Assembly: GCF_014332695.1 (NCBI RefSeq)
Contig: NZ_MBUA01000029.1
Coordinates: 124,001 to 188,000 of the forward strand
Origin: Flavihumibacter stibioxidans
GTDB taxonomy: Bacteria > Bacteroidota > Bacteroidia > Chitinophagales > Chitinophagaceae
Direction: 5' to 3'
Length of the DNA: 64,000 bases
In this document: positions 40,218 to 51,300 of the stretch, piece by piece
How positions within the stretch are numbered: position 1 is the first letter of the stretch
How the letters are laid out: every line of letters begins with the position of its first letter
Made by a program: the position numbers and the translations under genes
Notes under the pieces: model-generated
Seen by the model: the letters and a program-made list of their open reading frames with translations, nothing else
What the model was told of the DNA's origin: nothing
Databases searched by the model: none

Positions 40218-40994
40218 ATGAGCACCAACACGAATGCCCGGGTATGGGCCGGCTTTATTCTTCTCTTCGTTGCCTATCATGCAGCGGAATACATGATACT
40301 TTTCCGGAACAATAGTTTCGGCTTCCTTGGATTTCAGCTATTGTTTTTTCTGCTGTCGTATTTAATTGCAAGATGGCAGGGATTTTCCGGGCTTGCAGCA
40401 TGGGGCATGACCAAAAATTTTACCGCGTTCCGTAATTTTGGAACAGGCCTCCTTGCAGGCACCTGTTGGTATACGCTCTATTTTCTCACCAGTCTCCTGC
40501 TGGATTTCGAAAGAATTGAATCCATACCTGTTTTCCGGGATTTCGTTCCGCAATTTCTTCTCTATTTTTCCGGCAGTTTCTTTTCCTCGCTTTCAGAAGA
40601 CATCCTGACGAGAGGTTATCTCTACCGGCACCTCAAAGGAATTGCACCAGCGGGTTTCATAGTCTTTTTTTCCGCCTCAATTTATGTGCTGAACCATATC
40701 TATCGCCTTGATGACGGACCAACTGTATGGTTATACCTGTTTATCACCGGCGTTTTCCTGGCCATTGCGATGGTTAAAACCGGGAATATCTGGCTTACTG
40801 CGGGAATCCATTGGGCAGGGAACATCGTCTATCATACCACCAATAGTGTTATGCAAACAAAAACCGGTTACAACATTATCCCGGGAATTTATCTCTACTT
40901 ACTCTTTCTGCTGGCACTGATACCCATAAGTGTCTGGCTCGCCAAAAGGATGGCTCGTCCACTTATTTCCGGCATTCGTCCTGAGAGATTTTAA
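40218..40994 (+). CDS. CPBP-family intramembrane metalloprotease
   Basis: A 258-residue protein with about seven membrane segments. The CPBP/CaaX motifs are SLSEDILTRGYLYRHL (usual form EExxxR; here the second Glu is Asp), VLNHIY for the second motif and AGIHWAGN for the third. Members process prenylated or small peptides, or give self-immunity to bacteriocins. The gene starts 52 bases after the previous one and may be read from the same promoter. No bacteriocin gene is visible. The Glu-to-Asp change is conservative and activity is plausible. Confidence 0.85.
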   Translation: MSTNTNARVWAGFILLFVAYHAAEYMILFRNNSFGFLGFQLLFFLLSYLIARWQGFSGLAAWGMTKNFTAFRNFGTGLLAGTCWYTLYFLTSLLLDFERIESIPVFRDFVPQFLLYFSGSFFSSLSEDILTRGYLYRHLKGIAPAGFIVFFSASIYVLNHIYRLDDGPTVWLYLFITGVFLAIAMVKTGNIWLTAGIHWAGNIVYHTTNSVMQTKTGYNIIPGIYLYLLFLLALIPISVWLAKRMARPLISGIRPERF

Positions 40995-41036
40995 ACAAGG
41001 CCCGATAAGTCGTCCATTTGCCTAAAATAACCAACC

Positions 41037-41948
41037 ATGAAAAAAATATTCGCGCTGATGGTTACATTTATACTTGCCTTGGTAACCAGGGGGCAGGACA
41101 GCAGTTTCTATTTTCGCACCTCGGATAGTGTTCAACTTTTCGTGAGGATAGCAGGAAAGGGGAAACCCTGCCTGTTTGTGCATGGTGGCCCCGGTTCTAC
41201 CAGCAAATATTTTGAGGCAGTGGCTGCTTCCGCCCTACTGGAGCAGGAAATGAAAATGATTTATTTTGACCAGCGGGGAAGCGGCCGTTCCGGTTCTGCC
41301 GCCAACCAGGATTATTCTCTTTCCCGATTCGAAAAGGATATGGAAGAATTGAGGGCTTTCCTGAACATCAGCCAATGGATGGTGATGGGTCATTCTTTTG
41401 CGGGACTGATGATCACTCCTTACGCTTACCATTACCCGAATAGTGTTAGCGCACTGATACTGGTGAATGCCACCCTCCACCTGGAAACATCTATACAAAA
41501 CCAGATTGCAGCCGGACTGGACATCCTGGGAATTAAGGACAGCACCAGCTTCTTTGGAAATATCCACGACATGATGGGGCAATTCTCAAAGGTTCATGAA
41601 GCACTGGGCAAAAAACAACTTTCCTACAAAATGATGTTCCGTTCACAAAATGACCTTGAGCTCAGCAACGCGGTCAGCGCCTCCATTGGTAACTGGAACC
41701 GGGATTTCGCTTCGCGCGCACTTTTCATCACGGATTATAGACAGGACTTTACTGTCATCACACCCCATATAAAAATTCCTGTACTGATTATTTCTGGTAG
41801 TCGCGATTGGGCAATCGGACCAAAACATCATTTGTCCTGGAAATTTCCAAACGCACGGAGATCTATATACGAAGGAGGACATGCTCCCTTCCAGGAAGAT
41901 CCGCTCTGGTTCTATCAACAGATATCTACCTTCATCCAACATATATAA
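41037..41948 (+). CDS. Exported alpha/beta hydrolase, proline-iminopeptidase-like
   Basis: A 303-residue hydrolase with a signal peptide (MKKIFALMVTFILALVTRG). LFVHGGPGSTS forms the oxyanion region, YFDQRGSGRSG is the block typical of S33 proline iminopeptidases, and MVMGHSFAG holds the nucleophile Ser120. ISGSRDWAIGP gives the acid Asp and EGGHAPFQED the catalytic His. It likely cleaves small peptides or esters outside the cytoplasm. The S41 peptidase gene follows after nine bases, so the two form an operon. Confidence 0.88.
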   Translation: MKKIFALMVTFILALVTRGQDSSFYFRTSDSVQLFVRIAGKGKPCLFVHGGPGSTSKYFEAVAASALLEQEMKMIYFDQRGSGRSGSAANQDYSLSRFEKDMEELRAFLNISQWMVMGHSFAGLMITPYAYHYPNSVSALILVNATLHLETSIQNQIAAGLDILGIKDSTSFFGNIHDMMGQFSKVHEALGKKQLSYKMMFRSQNDLELSNAVSASIGNWNRDFASRALFITDYRQDFTVITPHIKIPVLIISGSRDWAIGPKHHLSWKFPNARRSIYEGGHAPFQEDPLWFYQQISTFIQHI

Positions 41949-41957
41949 TTCATTGAT

Positions 41958-43301
41958 ATGAAAAGACTATTGTTTGCCGCAACACTGATGTTTTCCTGCT
42001 ATACCGGCATCTCTCAACAGATTTTCGATTCGACTCACTACAACCAATTCAATAATGTACTCTACGGAACCTTCCGGTTCGATACAAGCCTGCGGGTAAA
42101 GGACCTGTCCATGGAAGAAAAGCTGGAGGGACTCAGTAAAGTATGGTATGAGGCCAAATTCAATTTTGCGAATTTCGACCTGGTTCCCTCGCTAAACTGG
42201 GACAGTATGTACCGGTCATTCATTCCAAAAGTATTAGCCACCAGGGAGATCAGGGAATATTACGGGGTACTTAAGCAGTTTAACCAGCACCTGCGCGATG
42301 GACACTCCCGCGTGATGGAACCACCTGCTTATTTCTTCGAATACAATGCCGTGGTACCCTTTCGCTTTGCATGGATCGACAACCAGGTGGTTCTCACAGA
42401 AATTTTGGAAAACAAGGCACCTTACAATACCGCCAAACCAGGATGGATACTCGAAAAAATCGATGGCATACCGGTGACGGAATATATTCAGAAAAATATT
42501 AGCCCGGTTTTGCATTTTTCAACCGCCCAGGATAGTATCGCAAGGATTTACACTTACGAATTGACAAAAGGAAAAACAGGTTCTGCAGTACAATTCGAAT
42601 TCAGGACTGAAAAGAACCAGTCACTAACAAAATCCTATCACAGGCAAAGATGGACTATGAACAATAATCCTGTTAGTTTCAAAATACTGGACGGAAATAT
42701 TGGCTACCTGCAGATTGATAATTTTGCCAGTGAGCGCACCGTTCAAATGTTTGACAGCCTGTTTTCCCAAATCAGCCAGACAAAAGCATTGATCATTGAT
42801 CTCCGCATGAATGGGGGCGGAAGCAGCAATAATGGTCATGAGATTATTGGCTGCCTGGTGGATAAACCCTTTTTAACCAACATCAGTATACTGCGCAGCT
42901 ACCGTCCAAGTAACCGGGCATGGAATGACAATCCCATTCAATTAAATCTGGAACGCTCTGACTGGAAGCCCTATAAAAACAAAACCTATACCCGGCCTGT
43001 TGCGGTATTAACCGGACCATCAACCTATTCGGCGGCGGAAGATTTCACCGGCGCATTTAAAGGAACCGGCAGGGGAAAAATATATGGGGAAGCCACCGGG
43101 GGCAGTACGGGCCAGCCATTGGGTTACAATCTGCCCGGAGGCGGCATCGGATTTGTGTGCACCAAACGGGATGTGATGCCCAATGGAGAGGAATTTGTGG
43201 GCAAAGGTATCCGGCCGGACATAACGGTACGCCGCAGCATCGCCGGCATTCGGCAGGGCCGTGATGAAGTGCTGGAAGCCGCAATCAAGAATCTTCGATA
43301 G
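41958..43301 (+). CDS. Exported S41-family peptidase
   Basis: A 447-residue protein with an N-terminal signal peptide (LLFAATLMFSCYTGISQ). The central part holds LRDGHSRVME and a PDZ-like region (about 125-165). KALIIDLRMNGGGSSNNG is the S41 signature and TGPSTYSAAEDFTGAFKG carries the nucleophile Ser; GEATGGSTGQPL follows. C-terminal-processing-protease relatives cut proteins at hydrophobic C-termini, but those in Bacteroidota operons like this are mostly uncharacterised. It is co-transcribed with the alpha/beta hydrolase. The palindromic repeat at 43316 begins 14 bases after its stop. Confidence 0.9.
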   Translation: MKRLLFAATLMFSCYTGISQQIFDSTHYNQFNNVLYGTFRFDTSLRVKDLSMEEKLEGLSKVWYEAKFNFANFDLVPSLNWDSMYRSFIPKVLATREIREYYGVLKQFNQHLRDGHSRVMEPPAYFFEYNAVVPFRFAWIDNQVVLTEILENKAPYNTAKPGWILEKIDGIPVTEYIQKNISPVLHFSTAQDSIARIYTYELTKGKTGSAVQFEFRTEKNQSLTKSYHRQRWTMNNNPVSFKILDGNIGYLQIDNFASERTVQMFDSLFSQISQTKALIIDLRMNGGGSSNNGHEIIGCLVDKPFLTNISILRSYRPSNRAWNDNPIQLNLERSDWKPYKNKTYTRPVAVLTGPSTYSAAEDFTGAFKGTGRGKIYGEATGGSTGQPLGYNLPGGGIGFVCTKRDVMPNGEEFVGKGIRPDITVRRSIAGIRQGRDEVLEAAIKNLR

Positions 43302-43315
43302 GTATGTGCCTCCAT

Positions 43316-43403
43316 GTGTCTGACATGTTGTAAGGCGTCTGACGTTTAGGATTACTGAATCCACCGGACACAAACGTCAGACGCCTTACAACATGTCAGA
43401 CAC
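43316..43403. repeat. GTCTGAC/GTCAGAC palindromic repeat, locus 4
   Basis: A perfect 32-bp inverted repeat: left arm 43316-43347, with GTGTCTGACAT and GGCGTCTGACGTTT units, right arm 43372-43403. The 24-nt loop starts AGGATTACTGAATCC, nearly the same as the loop of locus 1 read in reverse. It fills the gap between the S41 gene and the first AraC gene. A transcript would form a very stable hairpin. Confidence 0.9.
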
Positions 43404-43440
43404 CTTGGCTCTAAATTAGCTAGCTTTATGTATTGATCAA

Positions 43441-44004
43441 ATGCAGCTATTTATAAAAAATATGGTTTGTGACCGATGCCTGATGGTGGTGAGGCAACAA
43501 ATGGAGGCATTGCATCTCCCTTACAAAAACATCCAATTGGGTGAAGTGGAGCTTTCGGTTGTTCCTTCCTCCGATCAACTGCAGACACTGAAAAAGAACC
43601 TGGGAGATTTGGGCTTTGAGCTGGTGGATGATAAAAAATCGGCCATCGTTACTAAAATAAAAAGCACCATCATTCAGTTGATCCATGGCAGTGAACAGGT
43701 TGAACTGGTAACCAAACTTTCCGTGCTGTTGTCGGAAAAACTGAACATGGACTATCATTATCTTTCATCCCTCTTCTCCTCAATTGAAGGGATTACAATT
43801 GAAAAATATGTTATCCTGCAACGCATTGAAAGGGCGAAAGAATTGTTGATGTATGACGAACTCAACCTTAGTGAAATAGCCTATAACCTGGGATACAGCA
43901 GTGTGCAACACCTGTCCCAGCAATTCAAAAAAATAACCGGTCTCACTCCTTCCCACTTCAAACAACTGAAGGAAAACAAACGCAAGCCCCTGGACCAGGT
44001 ATAG
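43441..44004 (+). CDS. AraC-type regulator with N-terminal HMA-like metal domain (1)
   Basis: A 187-residue protein. Residues 1-65 look like a heavy-metal-associated ferredoxin-like domain: KNMVCDRC gives Cys10 and Cys13 in the MxCxxC position, and LGDLGFELVDD is the last HMA strand. A linker leads to an AraC helix-turn-helix (about 95-180) with YVILQRIERAKELLMYDELNLSEIA and GYSSVQHLSQQFKKITGLTPSHF. It probably senses a thiophilic metal such as copper directly and controls the downstream copA block (inference). It is paralogous to the next gene. Confidence 0.85.
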   Translation: MQLFIKNMVCDRCLMVVRQQMEALHLPYKNIQLGEVELSVVPSSDQLQTLKKNLGDLGFELVDDKKSAIVTKIKSTIIQLIHGSEQVELVTKLSVLLSEKLNMDYHYLSSLFSSIEGITIEKYVILQRIERAKELLMYDELNLSEIAYNLGYSSVQHLSQQFKKITGLTPSHFKQLKENKRKPLDQV

Positions 44005-44092
44005 GCGGAAATTATATAAAGCATCTTACTGATAATATAACATTCGGGAACAGCGGCGTCCTGAACTTTGCAATGGATAAACCAACATCCAT

Positions 44093-44647
44093 ATGCAAGT
44101 TCAACATCGTATCATAATCAAAGGGATGGCCTGTCAGCGGTGCATCAATACCATCCGGTCAAAATTCCGGTCGATCGACCTTGAAATAAAAGCCATCCAC
44201 CTCGGTGAAGTAACAGTAGATACGGGTGATAAACAGGTTGACCTGCAACTCATCAGAGAACAACTGGAGCCGCTGGGCTTTTCACTGGTTGAAGACAAAA
44301 AACTCAAAATAGCGGCTGCCGTGAAAGGCCTGGTTGCTATTGTCTACTCCGGCCAGTTTGACTTCCCTTATAAGTTCAGGTTTTCTGACCTGGTGGAGAA
44401 GGAATTGCAGAGAGACTTTGGTGCCATCAGCGCTGTATTTTCCTCCCTGGAAAATCAAACCCTGGAAAAATACATCATTCAATACAGGGTTGAAAAAGCC
44501 AGGGAGTTGATGATGTACAGCGATGAAACGCTTTCCGGTATTTCTTTCCGGTTGGGATTCAGCAGCGTGGCACATTTATCCAGCCAGTTCAAATCGCAAA
44601 CCGGATTAAATCCATCCTTTTTCTTGTCCCGGAAAAAGAAAAATTAA
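44093..44647 (+). CDS. AraC-type regulator with N-terminal HMA-like metal domain (2)
   Basis: A 184-residue paralogue of the previous gene with the same layout. KGMACQRC puts Cys14 and Cys17 in an MxCxxC motif; EPLGFSLVEDKK closes the HMA-like domain. The AraC part has YIIQYRVEKARELMMYSDETLSGIS and GFSSVAHLSSQFKSQTGLNPSFF. It starts 88 bases after its paralogue and ends 21 bases before copA. Two such regulators in a row suggest either different metals or thresholds, or a heterodimer (inference). Confidence 0.86.
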   Translation: MQVQHRIIIKGMACQRCINTIRSKFRSIDLEIKAIHLGEVTVDTGDKQVDLQLIREQLEPLGFSLVEDKKLKIAAAVKGLVAIVYSGQFDFPYKFRFSDLVEKELQRDFGAISAVFSSLENQTLEKYIIQYRVEKARELMMYSDETLSGISFRLGFSSVAHLSSQFKSQTGLNPSFFLSRKKKN

Positions 44648-44668
44648 ATCATCCATAAACGCATTACC

Positions 44669-46930
44669 ATGTCTTCGGAACAAACAATCACAAAGGTTAA
44701 AAAGACCGGGGTGGCAAAATATACCAGGGAAAGTTTTCCTGTACTGGAAATGACCTGTGCAGCCTGTGCTGTTAGTGTTGAATCAATGTTGAAATCTGTC
44801 GAGGGGGTGGAAGACGCGGGCGTCAACTTTGCCAACCAGAGCGCCTGGGTAAATTACGATCCGACCATCACTAATCCACTGGCCTTTCAGGAAACAATCC
44901 GGTCTATCGGCTACGATCTTGTCATCGAAAAAGAAAACCAGGAGGAAGTAAGAGAAGCTTCCCGGCAAAAACATTATGAAGCAGTCAAAAAAAGAACCAT
45001 CTGGTCTGCGGCACTTTCGCTGCCAATTGTAATTATCGGGATGTTCTTTATGGACCTGCCATATGGTAATTGGATCATGATGGTCCTTGCCACACCGGTC
45101 GTGTTTTATTTTGGCCGCAGCTTTTTTATCAATGCATGGAAACAGGCAGGTCACAGGAAGGCCAATATGGACACATTGGTGGCGCTCAGTACCGGCGTGG
45201 CATGGCTGTTCAGCGCGTTTAATACGATTTTCCCGGAATTCTGGCACGCAAGGGGATTACATGCCCATGTCTATTTTGAAGCAGCTGCAGTTGTTATTGC
45301 CTTTATTTCTCTTGGTAAACTCCTGGAGGAGAAAGCAAAATCCAATACCTCTTCTGCACTTAAGAAACTGATGGGATTACAACCCAAAACGGTAACCATA
45401 GTACTGGAAGATGATCAACTGGTGGAGATGCCGGTGCAGCAGGTAAAAGTCAATTTTGTCCTGCTGGTGAAACCAGGGGAAAAAATTCCGGTGGATGGCC
45501 AGGTTACATCAGGTGAGTCCTATGTGGATGAAAGTATGATCAGCGGGGAGCCGATACCGGTATTGAAACAATCCGGCGACAAGGTCTTTGCCGGCACCAT
45601 CAACCAGAAAGGAAGCCTGCGGTTCAGGGCAGAAAAAGTGGGTGCCGATACTATACTGGCCCAGATCATTAAAATGGTACAGGAAGCGCAGGGCAGCAAG
45701 GCGCCTGTCCAGAAACTGGTGGATAAAATCGCAGGCGTATTTGTTCCGGTGGTAATTGGGATTGCCATCCTGACTTTTGTCTGCTGGATGCTGCTGGGTG
45801 GAGACAACGCTTTCACGCATGCTCTTTTAACCGCTGTTACAGTATTGGTCATCGCTTGTCCCTGTGCGTTAGGCCTGGCCACGCCTACTGCCATTATGGT
45901 GGGTGTCGGCAAGGGCGCAGAGAACAATATACTGATCAGGGATGCAGAAAGCCTCGAACTGGCGCATAAGGTAAACGCTGTGGTATTGGATAAAACAGGA
46001 ACGATTACAGAAGGAAAACCTGCCGTAAATAATATAATGTTCAGCCATGATATAGATACTGCGGCCTTGAAAAGTATTTTAATGGCCATTGAAAGTGCTT
46101 CCGAACATCCGCTGGCAGAAGCAGTGGTAAAATACCTGGAAAAAGAAAAGATCAGACCCACTGTCATTGAAAACATCCACAGTATTACCGGAATGGGCAT
46201 TACGGCCAGGGCTAACGGACATGATTACCTGATAGGAAATACCAGGCTGCTCAAGGAAAAAAATATCATTCCTTCAGCCGAACAGCTGGAGTTGATCAGC
46301 CTCCTGCAACTAGAGGCCAATACGGTGGTAGCCTTTGCGGAAGACAGCAGTGTAGTGGCCATTATTTCGATTTCTGATAAAGTGAAGCCTGGTTCAGCGG
46401 CTGCGATAAGGACATTACAGCATTCAGGTATAGATGTATATATGTTAACTGGAGATAACCGGCAGACCGCAGCGACTATTGCAGGAGAGGTTGGTATAAA
46501 GTATTTTGAAGCAGAAGTGATGCCCGGTGGAAAGGCGGACTTTATTAAAAAACTACAACAGCAGGGTAAGGTAGTTGCCATGGTGGGAGATGGTATCAAT
46601 GACAGTCATGCGCTGGCGGAAGCTGATGTAAGCATTGCCATGGGTAAGGGTTCTGATATTGCCATGGATGTTGCCAAAATGACCCTGATCAGTTCAGACC
46701 TGAACAGTATTCCAAAAGCATTGAAACTGTCCGGCAAAACTGTGACAGCAATCCGCCAGAATCTTTTCTGGGCCTTTATTTACAACCTGATCGGAATACC
46801 TGTGGCAGCAGGAATATTGTACCCCATCAATGGCTTCCTGCTGGATCCAATGATTGCTGGTGCGGCCATGGCTATGAGTTCCGTTAGTGTGGTAGGAAAC
46901 AGCCTGAGACTGAAGATATCCAAGTTATAA
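44669..46930 (+). CDS. copA: Copper-translocating P-type ATPase
   Basis: A 753-residue P1B-type ATPase that exports Cu(I) from the cytoplasm. One HMA domain carries MTCAAC (Cys30, Cys33). Eight membrane segments include the metal-binding CPC at about 397-399 ([14 protein letters not shown]). GESMISGEP-like [12 protein letters not shown] is the actuator loop, [12 protein letters not shown] the phosphorylation site, SEHPLAEAV the HP motif and [19 protein letters not shown] the hinge. All are complete. Two HMA-AraC regulators lie just upstream and a CopZ-like chaperone lies at 55594. Confidence 0.95.
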   Translation: MSSEQTITKVKKTGVAKYTRESFPVLEMTCAACAVSVESMLKSVEGVEDAGVNFANQSAWVNYDPTITNPLAFQETIRSIGYDLVIEKENQEEVREASRQKHYEAVKKRTIWSAALSLPIVIIGMFFMDLPYGNWIMMVLATPVVFYFGRSFFINAWKQAGHRKANMDTLVALSTGVAWLFSAFNTIFPEFWHARGLHAHVYFEAAAVVIAFISLGKLLEEKAKSNTSSALKKLMGLQPKTVTIVLEDDQLVEMPVQQVKVNFVLLVKPGEKIPVDGQVTSGESYVDESMISGEPIPVLKQSGDKVFAGTINQKGSLRFRAEKVGADTILAQIIKMVQEAQGSKAPVQKLVDKIAGVFVPVVIGIAILTFVCWMLLGGDNAFTHALLTAVTVLVIACPCALGLATPTAIMVGVGKGAENNILIRDAESLELAHKVNAVVLDKTGTITEGKPAVNNIMFSHDIDTAALKSILMAIESASEHPLAEAVVKYLEKEKIRPTVIENIHSITGMGITARANGHDYLIGNTRLLKEKNIIPSAEQLELISLLQLEANTVVAFAEDSSVVAIISISDKVKPGSAAAIRTLQHSGIDVYMLTGDNRQTAATIAGEVGIKYFEAEVMPGGKADFIKKLQQQGKVVAMVGDGINDSHALAEADVSIAMGKGSDIAMDVAKMTLISSDLNSIPKALKLSGKTVTAIRQNLFWAFIYNLIGIPVAAGILYPINGFLLDPMIAGAAMAMSSVSVVGNSLRLKISKL

Positions 46931-47246
46931 GCAGACAAAGTAGAAATTACCCTTCCCAAGGATATTTATTCCTATGATCAAGTGGCAAAATTGCTCCCGA
47001 CTCATTAAATATTGTCGGGAGCTAAACTGCCGATTGAAATATTGAAAAAACTGGTCATCATACTTCATGTCAGACATGCTTGCTATCAAGCCAACAATGC
47101 GTGCCATCATCACTGCCAGCACTCCTTTATTCTTACAGTCGTTTACCTGATCATTACCAGTAACTGTCAACTGCATCAGTTTTGTACCGGTAAAATTCTA
47201 TACATATCTCCTGCCATTGTATAAAAGACCTGCCCTGAAGCGAGAC
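46931..47246. other. Intergenic region after copA
   Basis: No convincing gene. GCTCCCGAC at 46993-47001 and GTCGGGAGC at 47014-47022 form a perfect 9-bp hairpin without a T-run. A lone palindromic unit CATGTCAGACATG lies at 47066-47078 and resembles the GTCTGAC repeat family. Confidence 0.5.
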
Positions 47247-47254
47247 TAGTTTTG
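47247..47254 (+). promoter_or_regulatory. -7 element of the RND pump operon
   Basis: TAGTTTTG matches TAnnTTTG and lies 32 bases before the adaptor gene start. No TTG is found at the right distance upstream. Confidence 0.5.
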
Positions 47255-47286
47255 TGCATCATTCCCAGCATTAAAACAAATACAAC

Positions 47287-48357
47287 ATGCAAACCTTTAT
47301 CAGAAAATTCAGGCCGTTATTAATAGCAGTCATTCCTGCAAGCCTGCTCCTTTCCTGCGGAAGCACAGACGCTGCATCAAAAATTGAAAAAACTACCAGC
47401 ACACAGATCCCGGCAAATCTGCCGGTGGATGTAATAATCGCAGAAGCCAATTTACTCAACCAGTCTGAACTGATTGCCGGCACTATCCTGCCGGAACGCG
47501 AAGTGGAAGTGATGAGCGAGCTGACCAAAAAAATAAACGAGGTATCGTTTACTGATGGCAGTTATGTTCAAAAGGGCCAGCTACTTTATAAGCTGGATGA
47601 TGCAGACATCAGGGCAAAGATCCGCCAGCTACAGGCTGAGCTGAACCTGGCGAGTATCAATGAAAGGAGGTTACATGCATTGCTGCAAACTGAAACCGTC
47701 AGGCAGGAGGAATACGATATTGCCAGTACCAAACTTCAGTCAATGGAAGCCGGATTGCAGGCCCTTGAGGTTGAACTGTCAAAGACCTTTATACGGGCCC
47801 CGTTTAGCGGCCGGATCGGAATTTCTAAAGTTCATCCGGGAACCCTGGTGAGTCCGGGTATGCCAATGGTCACCTTACAGGACCAGGCAACTGTAAAAAT
47901 CAGTTTCGCTGTTCCCGAGAAGCACCTGGCCGCTGCACGCCCGGGGAACAGCATCCGTTTTAAGACCGATCATGGCAAAGAAGAATGGACAGCTAAAATC
48001 GTGGCCACTGAAGCGGGGGTTAATCCGGACAACCGCAATATTGAACTCATTGCCCTTGCAGAAAATGGCAATGGATTACTTAAGCCAGGTATGTCTGTAA
48101 AGATTCTATTCACTGTAAGCTCCGGAAATGAAAGTGGCATTTTGCTGCCAACTGAGTCACTGATTCCCGGCGTTTCGGGATACATGGTATTTATTGTAAA
48201 AAACGGGACTGCTACCATGCGGCCCGTTACCGTAGGTAATAGAAATGAAAAGGAAGCAACCATCACTGCCGGGCTGGAGCATGGTGACACTGTAATGGTA
48301 TCCAACCTGCTCCGGGCCTCGGAAGGTATACCGGTAGCAATCGTTTCAAAAAAATGA
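47287..48357 (+). CDS. RND efflux adaptor (membrane fusion protein), lipoprotein
   Basis: A 356-residue periplasmic adaptor. The leader ends SLLLSCGS, so Cys24 is probably lipidated. A short barrel-sandwich part (MSELTKKINEVSFTDGSYVQKGQLLYKLD) flanks a helical hairpin (about 105-155), and FIRAPFSGRIGISKVHPGTLVSPG is the second lipoyl-like half. The beta-barrel and membrane-proximal domains follow. It links the RND permease and the TolC-like channel encoded next, with 19 and then 16 bases between the genes. Substrate specificity cannot be told from this protein. Confidence 0.92.
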   Translation: MQTFIRKFRPLLIAVIPASLLLSCGSTDAASKIEKTTSTQIPANLPVDVIIAEANLLNQSELIAGTILPEREVEVMSELTKKINEVSFTDGSYVQKGQLLYKLDDADIRAKIRQLQAELNLASINERRLHALLQTETVRQEEYDIASTKLQSMEAGLQALEVELSKTFIRAPFSGRIGISKVHPGTLVSPGMPMVTLQDQATVKISFAVPEKHLAAARPGNSIRFKTDHGKEEWTAKIVATEAGVNPDNRNIELIALAENGNGLLKPGMSVKILFTVSSGNESGILLPTESLIPGVSGYMVFIVKNGTATMRPVTVGNRNEKEATITAGLEHGDTVMVSNLLRASEGIPVAIVSKK

Positions 48358-48376
48358 TCCCATAAAATATTCCAAA

Positions 48377-51300
48377 ATGAGTTTACCATCTATTAGTATA
48401 AAAAAGCCGGTATTGGCCGCAGTATTTTCCGCGCTTATAGTTATTGCCGGATTGGTTGGTTGGAAGTACCTGGGGGTTCGTGAATTTCCAATGACCGAAG
48501 CACCTGTTATTTCTATTGTAACCTTTTATCCCGGAGCAAGTCCGGATGTGATTGCTTCGAGGATCACCAAACCCCTGGAAGAATCCATTGCTGAAGCCAA
48601 CGGAGTACGAACCATTTCTTCCGAATCAAGGGAACAGGTAAGTGTTGTGTCAGTGGAGTTCAACCGCGATATTGACCTGGAAGATGCCCTGAATGATGTG
48701 CGGGATAAAGTGGCCAAGTCAAAGAACCAGTTGCCGGCAGATGTTGATCCTCCCATTGTTGAAAAAGCCTCCTCTCCCGACAACCTGGTTGCTTTCCTGG
48801 AAGTGGAAAGCGATACAAGGGATATTAAGGAAGTAAGTCACCTCGCTTCCACAGTGATCAAGGACAGGATGCAATCCATACCGGGAATCCAACGGGTAGC
48901 CATCGTCGGAGAACACAAGTATGCCATGCGGCTTCGTTTTGATCCCGTGAAACTGGCGGCATATAAGCTCACGCCTGAAGATATCCGGTCAGCACTTTCC
49001 CGCGAAAATATTGATCTGCCTTCGGGCCGGATTGAAGGAAACAATAACGAACTGAGTGTACGTACCATCGGCCGGCTTACATCCGCTGAAGACTTTAATG
49101 ATATGATCATCCGCCAAAATGGTACAGCCATTATCCGATTGAAGGATATCGGTTTTGCAGAACTGGGTGAACTGAATGAGCGCAATGCCATTATCAATGA
49201 AACCAGTGGAGCCAATGTTACCGGTGTGGGTGTAGCTATTCAGGTCCAGCGTGGTGCCAATGCCATTGAAGTGGTGGATAAGTTTTATGAACGTCTGGAG
49301 CAACTGAAAAAAGAAATACCAAAGGAATACCGGCTGATTGTTGGATTTGATTATACCAAACCCGTACGCGAATCCATCAGGGAAGTGGAAGAAACGCTGT
49401 TCATTGCATTTGGACTTGTCGTAATCATCATCTTCCTGTTCCTGCGAGACTGGCGGTCCACCATCATTCCCGTGCTGGCTATCCCCGTTTCAATTTTATC
49501 CGCATTCTTTATCATGTTTATCGCCGGGTTCTCCATCAATGTACTCACGCTACTTGGGCTTGTACTGGCAATAGGGCTTGTGGTAGATGATGCCATTGTA
49601 GTACTGGAGAATATTTACAAAAAGGTGGAAGAAGGCATGTCGCCGATCCAGGCAGCCTTAGCCGGATCGAAGGAAATCTATTTTGCAGTGATTTCAACCA
49701 CCATCACCCTGGCGGCAGTATTGATGCCAATAATTTTCATGGGGGGAATCAGTGGCCAACTCTTCAAAGAATTCGCCATTGTGGTATCCGGCTCAGTTAT
49801 GGTTTCCGCATTTGTGGCATTGACCCTGTCGCCCATGCTGAGTGCCTTCCTTCTTAAAAAGCAACACAAACCTAACTGGCTTTACCGCAACACGGAACCA
49901 TTTTTCATCAAACTGAACAATGGATATACACAATGGTTGACCATCTTTATGAAACGCCGATGGCTCGCATGGGTATTCCTGTTGTTGACAGCCGGACTTA
50001 TTTATACCCTCGGCAAAAAACTACCCTCGGAACTGGCGCCAGTGGAAGACCGATCCAACCTGAGCCTGATCGCTATTGCCCCGGAAGGCGTTTCTTTCGA
50101 CAAGATGAAACAGAATATGCTTGAGGTTGGTAAATATGTAAATGATTCTACAGATGGTCTATATCAAACCTATTCCATGGTGGCCATTTCATTTATACCC
50201 GCACCGGCACCTACCAATTTCGCAGTGCAATCCATCTATCTCAAAGACCCAAAAGAAAGGAAAGCTAGCGTGCAGGATCTATACAACCAGTTTGGAATGG
50301 CATCCGGCAATTTCAGGAACATACTCCTATTCCCATATATGCCTCCCACCATCGGAACCAGGTATGGAGGCGGGATGCCGGTTCAATATGTATTACAGAC
50401 ACCATCACTTGACAGTATTGCTTCCGTATTGCCAAAATTCCTGATGGCTGTCAGGCAGAGTCCTAAACTGATGTTCGCGGATGCTGACCTTAAGATCAAC
50501 AAACCTGAATTAAAGATCAATATCGACCGGAAAAAAGCAGCGATGATGGGGGTTTCCATCCAGGAAGTGGCAAGGGCCCTGCAACTATCCTTTTCGGGAC
50601 AACGTTATGGTTATTTCCTGCGCAACGACCGTCAATACGAAGTGATTGGCCAGGTGGAAAGAAACAGACGCAACGATCTGAGTGACCTGCGTTCGTTGTA
50701 TGTGCATTCTGCAAACGGAAGCATGATCTCAATTGACAACCTGGTTACTATTGAGGAAGGAATCAGTCCGGCCGCAATCTATCGCTATGACCAATATTCA
50801 TCAGCCACTGTATCCGCCGGGTTGGCACCGGGTATCAGCCTGGCCGAGGGAATAAAGGAAATGGAACGAATCAAAAAAGAAGTATTGGGAGAACAGTTTA
50901 AAACGACGCTGGCCGGACAATCACGTGACTTTCAGGAAAGCCAGGGCAATATCAATTTCACCCTCATCCTGGCCTTGCTGCTGATCTATATGATCCTGGC
51001 TGCACAATTTGAAAGTTTACGAGATCCATTAATCATTATGCTTACCGTTCCCATGGCAGTTACCGGTGCCTTGTTAAGCCTGCATTGGTTTGGTCAAAGC
51101 CTGAATGTATTCAGCCAGATCGGTATCATTACATTGGTGGGGCTCATCACTAAAAACGGAATCCTGATCGTAGAATTTGCCAATCAGCTGAAAGATAGCG
51201 GCATGAACCGGTTTGAAGCGGCCATCCAGGCAGCTACCCAACGTTTCAGGCCAATCCTGATGACCTCCCTGGCGATGATCTTTGGAGCACTTCCCATTGC

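Noticed and set aside
46925-47176. An 83-codon minus-strand frame after copA
   Set aside because: It overlaps the copA end, has no ribosome-binding site or family resemblance, and contains the hairpin and palindromic unit of the intergenic region.
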